DNA of 7,502 bases from Candidatus Campbellbacteria bacterium CG10_big_fil_rev_8_21_14_0_10_35_52 (GTDB taxonomy: Bacteria > Patescibacteriota > Minisyncoccia > Phycocordibacterales > UBA2163), in contig PFAA01000050.1 of NCBI GenBank assembly GCA_002778715.1, positions 1,105 to 8,606 on the forward strand, read 5' to 3'. Below, piece after piece: positions 1 through 5,118 of this stretch. The notes under the pieces are model-generated. The model made no database searches and was not told where the DNA came from. It saw only the letters and a program-made list of their open reading frames with translations. Numbering within the stretch: position 1 is the first letter of the stretch; every line of letters begins with the position of its first letter. Position numbers and translations under genes: made by a program.

Positions 1-94
1 CTAATGTAATCATACATAACAGATTATTGTATTTCACCAGCTGTATCAATTCCTCTACATTTTTAAAGGTACTTAGATTATTTGTTGTTTTCAT
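1..94 (-). CDS. Possible partial protein, runs off left edge
   Basis: On the minus strand an ATG at 94-92 opens a frame of 31 codons with no stop before the window ends. The peptide starts MKTTNNLSTFKNVEEL and looks like a soluble helix-forming N-terminus. A purine run (AAAGGG) lies just upstream, but only one base separates it from the ATG, too close for an ideal ribosome binding site. I do not recognise the protein. The reading is weak because a short open frame in AT-rich DNA can occur by chance, and a plus-strand frame is also open over 3-137. The sequence left of the window would decide it. Confidence 0.3.
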   Translation of the reverse strand, partial: MKTTNNLSTFKNVEELIQLVKYNNLLCMITL

Positions 95-191
95 GCCCTT
101 TGGTGTGAACTATATACTAACCCAGTGCATTGTATGATTTTTTATTTATTTTATAATATAATAGATATCGGATGTCCATCATATTTATTTA

Positions 192-278
192 AATACTCGC
201 CAAAGAAAAAGATTTGGCGAAAAAATTTCGCCTGATGAGGTTTTATTAGAAAAAACAAGTGTTGCAATTGATAGTTGA
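192..278 (+). pseudogene. Short remnant resembling PBP2 N-terminus
   Basis: The plus frame at 192-278 reads NTRQRKRFGEKISPDEVL followed by LEKTSVAIDS and a stop. The ISPDE-type segment after a basic stretch reminds me of the cytoplasmic N-terminus of penicillin-binding protein 2 (MrdA) in Patescibacteria, the usual partner of the RodA encoded further along. No start codon lies in this frame and it ends after 29 residues, so at best it is a fragment. The same DNA forms two competing hairpins, so the resemblance could be coincidental. This is inference from memory of the family and is of low confidence. Confidence 0.2.
198..232. repeat. Two mutually exclusive hairpins
   Basis: CGCCAAA (198-204) pairs with TTTGGCG (213-219). 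GGCGAAA (216-222) pairs with TTTCGCC (226-232) around an AAA loop. The GGCG at 216-219 is shared, so only one hairpin can form at a time. This is the geometry of an attenuator, but no gene starts close enough to show a regulatory role. It may instead be debris from a mobile-element end. Confidence 0.4.
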
Positions 279-483
279 ACTGGGGTTAATGCTTCTATGG
301 AATATGACAGACGATGTGGTAGTATTTAACAAACGACTCATTGAGTGGCTGATAGAGTATACATTCACCAGTCCTCACCAAACATTTGATTAAGAAACAC
401 TGTGGTCGTTTTACCAAAAAATCGTCAAAGTGTTACCGATGTATTCACCTCATACACGGCGTTTTAAAAAGTATGAAAAATAA
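250..483 (+). pseudogene. Decayed integrase-type transposase C-terminus
   Basis: The frame from 250 is open to a TAA at 391-393 and continues in the same frame to a TAA at 481-483. The translated pieces FNKRLIEWLIEY, then TSPHQTFD, then after the stop SFYQKIVKVLPMY, match the tail of DDE integrase-core transposases (rve_3 region, IS481/IS3-like). There a W-L..YN..RPHQ.L motif precedes a TP..Y helix. Here the expected RPHQ is SPHQ, an in-frame stop follows it, and the catalytic D and first E regions are absent, so this is a broken remnant. No terminal inverted repeat is visible. The remnant overlaps the start of the following HD-domain gene, which suggests the element once inserted just upstream of that gene. 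Confidence 0.55.
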
Positions 484-1165
484 TTCATTCGAAAAATTAA
501 AAAGCGATTCAAGGGAATGGTTTGAGAAAAAACTCAAGGAGTTTGCGCTGGGTAAATTGAAAGAATTAAATTTTTCTTATGGACTAGCCGAAAAAACACT
601 GGGGTTGATTGGTAAAATGGAGAAGCATAATCGACCTACTTATTGGCATATGTTGCGGGTAGCAAAAGTAAGTTATATGATAGCGAATAAACTAGGGCAG
701 AGTGACGGCAAATTAGAATTCATTGGTGGACTTTTGCATGATATTGGAAAACTAGAGGTAGATCCTAAAAGTCTTGTTCAGTATAGAGATATTACTGACG
801 AGGAATATGAAAAAATTAAAGAACATACATTTTTGGGATACAAGAATTTGAAAGACGATTATGCCTTAACCGCTCTTGTTGTTGGCGGACATCATGGATT
901 TACAGACAAGGGTTATGGTATTACAGAAAAATATTACCCCAATTTTATTAAGCAAAATCAGAAGTTGAAATATAGGGTCATTAATGCCATAAGGACAGTG
1001 GCAATAGCTGATTTTGCCGACGCCGCTCGTACTCGTCGTACAAACGAACGTAGTGGTGGCAATGTACCATTAGACGATAAACTAAAAGAAAAATTCCCGG
1101 AAGATGAAGAAAAAATAGAGTATTTATTAAAAGATCCTGAAATTCTAATTCTGTATGACAAATGA
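473..1165 (+). CDS. HD-domain (HD-GYP-like) phosphohydrolase
   Basis: Predicted soluble 230-residue metal-dependent phosphohydrolase of the HD superfamily. An N-terminal helical segment (residues 1-50, rich in K and E) precedes the domain. The candidate metal ligands are H59 (YWHMLRVAK), H89-D90 in LLHDIGK with K93, H118, H140-H141 (GGHHGF) and D180 (AIADFADA). The spacing and the ADFADAARTRR segment resemble HD-GYP cyclic-di-GMP phosphodiesterases, but the signature is degenerate: DKGYG stands where DG.GYP is expected. The substrate is therefore uncertain and could be a nucleotide, a cyclic dinucleotide or something else. The frame extends upstream to a TTG at 386, but that stretch is transposase remnant in another frame, so I chose the ATG at 473. 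No clear Shine-Dalgarno sequence precedes it. The gene converges on rodA, with a probable terminator hairpin at 1234-1258. Confidence 0.82.
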   Translation: MKNNSFEKLKSDSREWFEKKLKEFALGKLKELNFSYGLAEKTLGLIGKMEKHNRPTYWHMLRVAKVSYMIANKLGQSDGKLEFIGGLLHDIGKLEVDPKSLVQYRDITDEEYEKIKEHTFLGYKNLKDDYALTALVVGGHHGFTDKGYGITEKYYPNFIKQNQKLKYRVINAIRTVAIADFADAARTRRTNERSGGNVPLDDKLKEKFPEDEEKIEYLLKDPEILILYDK

Positions 1166-1233
1166 TACGGTTTACTGTTTAGTTAACCTTCAAAGGTGAC
1201 ACTATTGATAAATATTTCTGCCATATAATATAA

Positions 1234-1266
1234 AACGGCTAGGCTGAACCTCGTTGTTTTATATAT
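1234..1266 (+). terminator. Probable terminator of HD gene
   Basis: AACGGC (1234-1239) pairs with GTTGTT (1253-1258), using two G.U pairs, around a 13-base loop. It is followed by TTTATATA on the plus strand. An outer pairing of ATATAAAAC with GTTTTATAT could extend or replace the stem. It sits 68 bases after the stop of the HD-domain gene. The T tract is short, so this is a moderate call. Confidence 0.45.
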
Positions 1267-1272
1267 AATGGT

Positions 1273-1299
1273 TATGTTAAACATCGAATGTTTAACATA
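1273..1299. repeat. 12-bp perfect hairpin between convergent genes
   Basis: TATGTTAAACAT (1273-1284) and ATGTTTAACATA (1288-1299) form a perfect stem around the triloop CGA. No long T tract follows on either strand, so it is not a textbook terminator. It lies between the two related terminator-like hairpins. Confidence 0.6.
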
Positions 1300-1307
1300 T
1301 ATAGGTT

Positions 1308-1337
1308 GTAAAAACAGCTGGACTTAATCTCGCTGTT
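1308..1337 (-). terminator. Probable rodA terminator
   Basis: Read on the minus strand, just after the rodA stop, AACAGC (1337-1332) pairs perfectly with GCTGTT (1318-1313) around a 13-base loop. A short run of T follows (opposite the A run ending at 1310). Its sequence is similar to the plus-strand hairpin at 1234-1258, so the two convergent genes appear to end at related, oppositely used hairpins. Confidence 0.5.
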
Positions 1338-1341
1338 GGGC

Positions 1342-2490
1342 TTATACTCCTAAAAATTCTTTTTTAATATCGTCTTTGTGCATAGCGCGCGAATAATTGT
1401 GCATTCCCATCAATATACCAAGTCCGGCAAACTCTGTTATAAGATGCGAACCGCCATAACTCAAAAATGGCACTGTTGTTCCCGTTATCGGAAGAAGTCC
1501 TATGTTCATACCGATATGCGCGATAAAATGACTTATAAAAAATATAGCGAGTCCCGCTCCGAAAAGAATTTCAAAATTTGTAGCTCCGTATATGGAATTT
1601 ATTATAATTCGCCATATAATAATTCCATACAAAAGAAATATTAAAACAACTCCTACAAACCCCCACTCTTCGGCAAAAGCAGCGAAAATAAAATCTGTTT
1701 CATATTCAGGAAGAAATTCCAATTTGCTTTGCGTGCCATAGCCGATACCTTTTCCGAAAATCATTCCTGACCCGACAGCGATAGTTGATTGGCGGGCATT
1801 ATAACCCGTCCCTTGAAGGTCGGTTAGAGGATGAATAAATGTAAGTATTCGCTGTTTTTGATAAGGTTCAAACGCGTAAAACCACAAACCTCCTAAAACA
1901 AGAGCGCCTATGATAAACACGCCAAGTAAATGTTTTTTTGAAATACCGGATACCAAAACCATTCCAAGCCAAATAAACGCTATTATAATCGCCGACCCAA
2001 AATCGGGCTGAATAAAAATAAGCAAAAATAAAATAAATATATAAAATCCAGACACTAATATATGTCTTACGCGCGCTATCTCTATATGTCTGCGAGAAAA
2101 ATATTTAGCTAAAAACACTATAGCGACTAACTTTATGGGGTCAGCGGGCTGAATAGAAAATAGGCCGAAATCAAATCTATTTTGAGCTCCTTTTATGAAA
2201 TCACCGAGTATAAACAACAGCAAAAGAATAATCACGGATGCAAAAAAAAGCAATACAATAACACCCGTGCTTCTAAGAAATCTAAAATCTACAAAACTTA
2301 GAATAAAAAAAATGACTACGCTGATGAGCATCCATACTATTTGTTTTTCAAAAAAATAATTTTGGTCAACAAAAGAATTCATTGTTATAAGACCCGCCGA
2401 TACTAAAAACATAGATGCTGAAAATAATATCCAATCTATATTTCCTGAAATCTTTTTTATGGAAACTCTTATGCTATTATTTGATAACAT
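1342..2490 (-). CDS. rodA: RodA-type SEDS peptidoglycan glycosyltransferase
   Basis: A 382-residue polytopic inner-membrane protein of the FtsW/RodA/SpoVE (SEDS) family. These enzymes polymerise lipid II into glycan strands, and RodA works with a class B penicillin-binding protein during side-wall growth. About ten hydrophobic segments run from residue 19 to the end. The family signatures are GTGYNARQSTIAVGSGMIFGKG (starts near 227), LPEYETDFIFA with the essential aspartate at D266, and GLLPITGTTVPFLSYGGS near 331-348. The extracellular signature favours RodA over FtsW. One oddity is that the usual QPSE motif reads QPAD (D117). Length is normal for the family. The ATG at 2490 lies 3 bases after the stop of the upstream gene, so the two are co-transcribed. 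A GGAA lies upstream but the ribosome binding site is weak. The partner PBP2 gene is not in the window, apart from a doubtful fragment near 192-278. Confidence 0.93.
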   Translation of the reverse strand: MLSNNSIRVSIKKISGNIDWILFSASMFLVSAGLITMNSFVDQNYFFEKQIVWMLISVVIFFILSFVDFRFLRSTGVIVLLFFASVIILLLLFILGDFIKGAQNRFDFGLFSIQPADPIKLVAIVFLAKYFSRRHIEIARVRHILVSGFYIFILFLLIFIQPDFGSAIIIAFIWLGMVLVSGISKKHLLGVFIIGALVLGGLWFYAFEPYQKQRILTFIHPLTDLQGTGYNARQSTIAVGSGMIFGKGIGYGTQSKLEFLPEYETDFIFAAFAEEWGFVGVVLIFLLYGIIIWRIIINSIYGATNFEILFGAGLAIFFISHFIAHIGMNIGLLPITGTTVPFLSYGGSHLITEFAGLGILMGMHNYSRAMHKDDIKKEFLGV

Positions 2491-2493
2491 AAT

Positions 2494-3252
2494 CTATTCC
2501 ATATTGACTCTTGGGATAATTTCCACGCGAGACACCGATTGGTCAAACTTATTTGGCCATGTAAATACAATGTCTTGCGAAGACCTGTCGGAAATAGATT
2601 CCACAAATGTCGCCGATGCCCCTATGGCATTATCATTTGCGTCAAATACGACAGCCACGACTTCAATATTCCGCGCGGCGAGTAAAGAATTATTTGACAA
2701 AACAGCGTCAACCCTTGGCGAAATATCCGCGACAGAGAGCTTTATATTATTTATGGACAAAGATGATTTGTCGCCATTTGTTCGTGTCCATATCGGCGCT
2801 TCGCTAAATTCAAAGAATGTTCTTGCCGGTATTCTATTGCCTGTTATAATAGCGCCTTCAAATATCAGCGAGATGCCGTCCGGAGAAATAAATGTATTTC
2901 CATTACGCTCGGCTATTAAGATATTATTATCGTCAAAAATCTTAAATGTATATGGAATCTTTGGCGCGCTGGCTGTAAAATTTGGATTTTCCACATAAGC
3001 GACTGAATTATAAACACCTTCTGACACCTTAAAAGACCTGCTCCAAATAATTATAGGGGCTGAAACTTGCGTCGCGCATAATTTATCACATAAACCACCA
3101 CAGTCAATTCCCTGCTCGTCTCCGTTCTTTTTATCGTCTTCGCAGGTCGGTTCTTTATTAAATATGAGAAAAAATAAAATACCAGCAACGGTAATGACAA
3201 TAAATATTGCTGTTCCAAAATACGCTGTTCTTCGTTTAGACGCCCATGACAT
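2494..3252 (-). CDS. Membrane-anchored cysteine-motif protein, FxLYD-like fold
   Basis: A 252-residue protein of unknown function. Residues 1-9 are basic (MSWASKRR), residues 10-31 form one transmembrane helix, and the rest should lie outside the membrane. A cysteine motif follows (C37, then KNGDEQGIDCGG, with C51, C55 and C59). The same motif recurs next to a membrane anchor in many Patescibacteria proteins and may bind metal or form disulfides (inference). The remainder is beta-rich in two similar blocks. The second (about 170-250: VLSNNSL.AARNIEVVAVVFD...IGASATF) has the layout of an FxLYD-type Ig-like sandwich. The frame extends to a TTG at 3282, but that extension is made of a heptamer repeat, so I chose the ATG at 3252. 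No clear ribosome binding site is present. It is the first gene of an operon with rodA, which suggests, without proving, a cell-envelope role. Confidence 0.8.
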   Translation of the reverse strand: MSWASKRRTAYFGTAIFIVITVAGILFFLIFNKEPTCEDDKKNGDEQGIDCGGLCDKLCATQVSAPIIIWSRSFKVSEGVYNSVAYVENPNFTASAPKIPYTFKIFDDNNILIAERNGNTFISPDGISLIFEGAIITGNRIPARTFFEFSEAPIWTRTNGDKSSLSINNIKLSVADISPRVDAVLSNNSLLAARNIEVVAVVFDANDNAIGASATFVESISDRSSQDIVFTWPNKFDQSVSRVEIIPRVNME

Positions 3253-3262
3253 AATAATATAA

Positions 3263-3294
3263 GTGTAAAGCGTAAAGCGCAAAGTGTAAAGCGC
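3263..3294. repeat. Tandem heptamer repeat GYGYAAA
   Basis: Four complete 7-base units (GTGTAAA, GCGTAAA, GCGCAAA, GTGTAAA) run from 3263 to 3290, and a partial GCGC follows. They sit 10 bases upstream of the chosen start of the membrane-protein gene. Low-complexity repeats of this kind are not expected in coding DNA, which argues against the upstream TTG start at 3282. Confidence 0.8.
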
Positions 3295-3385
3295 CGCATT
3301 CTATGAATCTAAAAGAGACCCTGCGCAAAATTGTGTCTAACATAACAGAATTAAAACACCATTAAAGTCCGACATTCTTAATCTT

Positions 3386-3414
3386 ATGGCCTAAACCTTG
3401 CTTAGGTCATTTTT
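3386..3414 (+). terminator. Terminator-like hairpin, plus orientation
   Basis: ATGGCCTAA (3386-3394) pairs with TTAGGTCAT (3402-3410), with one G.T pair, around a 7-base loop. It is followed by TTTTCATTT on the plus strand. No plus-strand gene ends nearby, so its purpose is unclear. It could block antisense transcription towards the rRNA operon or be part of the operon leader on the other strand. Confidence 0.35.
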
Positions 3415-3426
3415 CATTTATACCAA

Positions 3427-3456
3427 TATTGTCTAATTCGCGCGAATTAGACAATA
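3427..3456. repeat. 30-base perfect palindrome
   Basis: The 15-base arm TATTGTCTAATTCGC (3427-3441) is followed directly by its exact complement (3442-3456), centred on CGCG. As RNA it would form a hairpin with a GCGC tip. As DNA it could be a dimeric protein's operator. It lies between the rRNA terminators and the membrane-protein operon. No T tract follows on either strand. Confidence 0.85.
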
Positions 3457-3460
3457 CAAT

Positions 3461-3498
3461 AAAAACAAAACCTCTGTTTTAGCAGGGGTTTATTTTTT
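3461..3498 (-). terminator. Bidirectional intrinsic terminator
   Basis: AAACCTCTG (3468-3476) pairs with CAGGGGTTT (3483-3491), with one G.T pair, around a 6-base loop. On the minus strand it is followed by TTTTGTTTTTATTG and on the plus strand by TATTTTTT. It can stop transcription in both directions. The likely function is a second terminator for the minus-strand rRNA operon. Confidence 0.7.
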
Positions 3499-3505
3499 CG
3501 GACAC

Positions 3506-3535
3506 AGCAAAACACAGCAAGGTCGGACCTTGCTG
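3506..3535 (-). terminator. rRNA operon terminator
   Basis: CAGCAAGGT (3515-3523) and ACCTTGCTG (3527-3535) form a perfect 9-bp stem with a CGG loop. Read on the minus strand it is followed by TGTGTTTTGCTG, a short T-rich tract. It lies about 70 bases after the 5S gene. A direct repeat ACACAGCAA (3502-3510 and 3512-3520) overlaps it. Confidence 0.55.
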
Positions 3536-3607
3536 AAAATAACACGAGCGGCTAATGCTAAATAATATAAAAAGATACTAAAAATCCACAAAAAAATCAC
3601 TCACTTT

Positions 3608-3719
3608 ATTCTAGCGGCTAACTACTTTTGCCCCGAAGGACTATCATCGCCTCAAGAGGGCTTAACTTCTGAGTTCGAAATGAGAATCAGGTGTGTCCCC
3701 TCCGATGAACCACTAGAAT
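3608..3719 (-). rRNA. rrf: 5S ribosomal RNA
   Basis: Read on the minus strand, the molecule begins TATTCTAGTGG and contains the hallmark CATTTCGAACTCAGAAGTTAAG followed by GCCCTC, as in bacterial 5S loops B and C. It ends CCGCTAGAATA. The two ends pair as helix I (CTAGAATA with TATTCTAG, 3713-3720 with 3607-3614), and flanking bases extend the helix, consistent with a processing stem. The length of about 112 bases is slightly short of the usual 115-120. Ends are approximate. It is the last gene of the rRNA operon. Confidence 0.93.
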
Positions 3720-3914
3720 AAAATAAACGATTTGACGCGAAAAAAAATATTTTATTGCAAGAACAACGCGCTTTTTAATATGTTTATCTCGCGCTTAAAC
3801 ATATAAATCTCAAAAATTTTTTAACGCAGTGAGAACTTGCGTCTTGCCTATCTGCTTAAATATCTACGCGAAATTACCAATAATATTTAAACATTTGAAA
3901 GCTAAAATATAAAC

Positions 3915-3932
3915 GCAATCAAAATTGATTGC
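3915..3932 (-). terminator. Hairpin 3' of the tRNA
   Basis: GCAATCAA (3915-3922) and TTGATTGC (3925-3932) are perfectly complementary. On the minus strand the hairpin is followed by GTTTATATTTT. It could be a weak or partial terminator reducing 5S transcription, or a processing signal, since it sits inside the stem that encloses the tRNA. Its GC content is low for a terminator. Confidence 0.4.
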
Positions 3933-3944
3933 TATAAATTAAAT

Positions 3945-4023
3945 TGGTCAGAAGCGGAGGAATTGAACCTCCGAATCTCCTCATCTGTAAAATGAGGCGC
4001 TTTATCCATTAAGCTATCTTCTG
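3945..4023 (-). tRNA. tRNA, probably Val (UAC), atypical fold
   Basis: A cloverleaf lies between 23S and 5S. The acceptor CAGAAG/CTTCTG is followed by a discriminator A and an encoded CCA. U8-A9 and the D arm GCTT/AAGC with G18G19 are present. The T arm is GGAGG-TTCAATT-CCTCC. The anticodon hairpin is CCTCAT-TTTACAG-ATGAGG, giving anticodon TAC (valine) after T33 and before A37. It is abnormal in three ways: the anticodon stem has six pairs (or a 9-base loop with five), positions 7 and 66 are A and G, and the variable region is 6 bases. The molecule is 76 bases without CCA. It could be a working but unusual tRNA-Val or a decaying one. The opposite strand shows a Tyr-like loop by chance, but the T arm fixes the orientation. 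Confidence 0.75.
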
Positions 4024-4106
4024 TGCCAAAATTTATATTTTAACTTTCAAATTATTTTCTATTTTAGCGAACAATAATCAATACTAAAAAGCGATTTTCA
4101 GATTTC

Positions 4107-4397
<291 letters not shown>

Positions 4398-4802
4398 CAA
4401 TAGTAGTTAAAAGTTTATAAATTAGAAAGTTTGAAAGTTAATCCAAAAATCCAAAACTCTTAACGCCGCCGTTACCGGCGGGATCGGACTATACTATCTT
4501 TAGAATAATCTAAAGGCTGGTTTATAGTCTCTACAAGGATAAAATATCCTCTCGGTATTGTCCTCTCTTCAGGATTCCACCGATAACCCCAGCTTGTCTA
4601 TAATTATCAGCTAATATCTATTAACTGATAATTATAGCCGCCGTGATGGTTGTTCCTATTTCCGATTATGTTTATCGGAACTCTAACTCTGAAGTTAATC
4701 AGAATTAAAACTTTATTTCATAGACGAAAAAACTAATGTTTGTTCAGACTGTCGAATTACGAAGTCTGAATTTTTTGAAGTGTCGAGCGACTTCGTCGCT
4801 CG
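4398..4802 (-). ncRNA. Group I intron at 23S 2593, no ORF
   Basis: A 405-base ribozyme intron. Core elements on the minus strand are P (4590-4572), Q (GGACAATACCGAGAGG, 4563-4545), R (AGAGACTATA, in 4538-4519) and S (AAGATAGTATAGTCC, 4500-4486). GACTATA of R pairs with TATAGTC of S as P7. P8 is CTTTAGA/TCTAAAG. P9 is CCGCCG-GUAA-CGGCGG (4481-4466). P1 pairs exon CCGU with GCGG (4641-4638) and has the U.G at the cut. P10 pairs 3'-exon CGUGA with UCACG just beside it (4646-4642). The intron ends in G. A 13-bp stem (4598-4610 with 4625-4637) forms P2. The 5' splice site also lies in a 10-bp GAA-loop hairpin (4804-4782) that would compete with P1. The site is the one used by I-CreI-type introns of algal chloroplasts, but there is no endonuclease gene here. 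Confidence 0.9.
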
Positions 4803-4811
4803 ACGGTCTGA
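4803..4811 (-). rRNA. rrl: 23S 9-base exon 4 (E. coli 2585-2593)
   Basis: The nine bases TCAGACCGT match E. coli 2585-2593 (UUAGAACGU) in length. They restore the helix 93 pairing: GACC here against GGTT in exon 5, where E. coli has GAAC against GUUC. This covariation supports the assignment strongly. The exon is flanked directly by the terminal G of the 2584 intron (4812) and the first base of the 2593 intron (4802). Its first base is U2585, a key peptidyl-transferase residue. Confidence 0.9.
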
Positions 4812-5118
4812 CGATTGTTTTGTCCGCCATTACTGGCGGGACAGACTATACCTTTTCTTGCGTTTTTCAACGCAAAAACTGACATATTAGCGTCTGCTTT
4901 AAGCAAAACGCTCTGCCTATTTTATAGACAAGTCGTTACGGGGTCAATTCAGCACTTATTTTATTTTTTCTAAAATAAGTGCTGGACGACTTCCCACGAT
5001 ATTACCCATTTCCATATTTTATTATAGAAATTAGGACTTCACCGTTATGAGTCAGTTTATTTCTTATCTTTTATTTATATACCTCGCAGATTGTCTTTAG
5101 CTGGGCTCATTTACACTT
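4812..5118 (-). ncRNA. Group I intron at 23S 2584, no ORF
   Basis: A compact 307-base ribozyme intron. P1 pairs exon GCUGGGU with GCCCAGC (5106-5100), seven pairs ending in the canonical U.G. P10 pairs 3'-exon UCA with the adjacent UGA. P is at 5050-5034, Q at 5007-4988 (ending CGTGGGAAGTC), R at 4943-4927 (CCCCGTAACGACTTGTC) and S at 4854-4843 (AAGGTATAGTCT). P9 is CCGCCA-GUAA-UGGCGG (4839-4824). Between Q and R, where the related 2500 intron has its endonuclease gene, there is only an AT-rich hairpin (4950-4984). The last base is G (4812). P/Q wording is close to that of the 2500 intron, so the two are probably related copies. Confidence 0.9.
4950..4984. repeat. AT-rich hairpin shared by two introns, copy 1
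   Basis: CAGCACTTATTTTA (4950-4963) and its exact complement (4971-4984) enclose a 7-base loop. The hairpin lies in the P6 extension of the 2584 intron. Thirteen bases of each arm are identical to the hairpin in P8 of the 2500 intron (5252-5291). Confidence 0.9.

Larger units (their letters stand above)
3253..3607. other. Gene-free spacer with several inverted repeats
   Basis: This stretch separates the start of the membrane-protein/rodA operon from the end of the rRNA operon. Both are transcribed on the minus strand. It holds a heptamer repeat, a 9-bp hairpin, a 30-base palindrome and two terminator-like hairpins, listed separately. A promoter for the downstream operon should lie here, but I found no convincing -35/-10 pair. 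The best candidates (TTGCGC near 3322-3327 with CATAGA, and TATGTT near 3339-3344) match only about half of the consensus. Confidence 0.6.
3893..4052 (-). other. 21-bp processing stem enclosing the tRNA
   Basis: The arm at 3893-3913 is complementary to the arm at 4032-4052 over 21 positions. The single DNA mismatch (3902 against 4043) becomes a G.U pair in the minus-strand RNA. The stem closes around the tRNA and the small hairpin at 3915-3932. This resembles the double-stranded stems cut by RNase III in rRNA operons. That role is inference. The pairing is visible directly. Confidence 0.7.

Noticed and set aside
3..137. Open plus-strand frame at the left edge
   Set aside because: It has no start and no recognisable composition. 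The opposite-strand frame with an ATG is slightly more gene-like, and both are weak.
386..472. N-terminal extension of the HD protein from a TTG start
   Set aside because: The extension is read from transposase-remnant DNA in another frame and looks unlike a protein N-terminus. The ATG at 473 starts a normal helical segment.
2459..2998. Plus-strand ORF of 179 residues
   Set aside because: It lies antisense to the membrane-protein gene, which has a clear membrane segment, cysteine motif and operon spacing.
3300..3360. Promoter for the membrane-protein/rodA operon
   Set aside because: Candidate hexamers on the minus strand match consensus at only about half of positions, so no promoter is called.
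3980..3997. Plus-strand loop CTGTAAA suggesting a Tyr anticodon
   Set aside because: It is the complement of the real anticodon hairpin. The T-loop TTCAATT and the D arm exist only on the minus strand.
4734..4747. Alternative tiny exon near TTTTTTCGT
   Set aside because: It fits the length but does not pair with exon 5 in helix 93. TCAGACCGT at 4811-4803 does, and it has correct P1 and P10.
4398..5118. One long intron or a nested twintron between exons 3 and 5
   Set aside because: Two complete sets of R, S, P1, P9 and terminal G are present, separated by nine bases that match rRNA and covary with exon 5.
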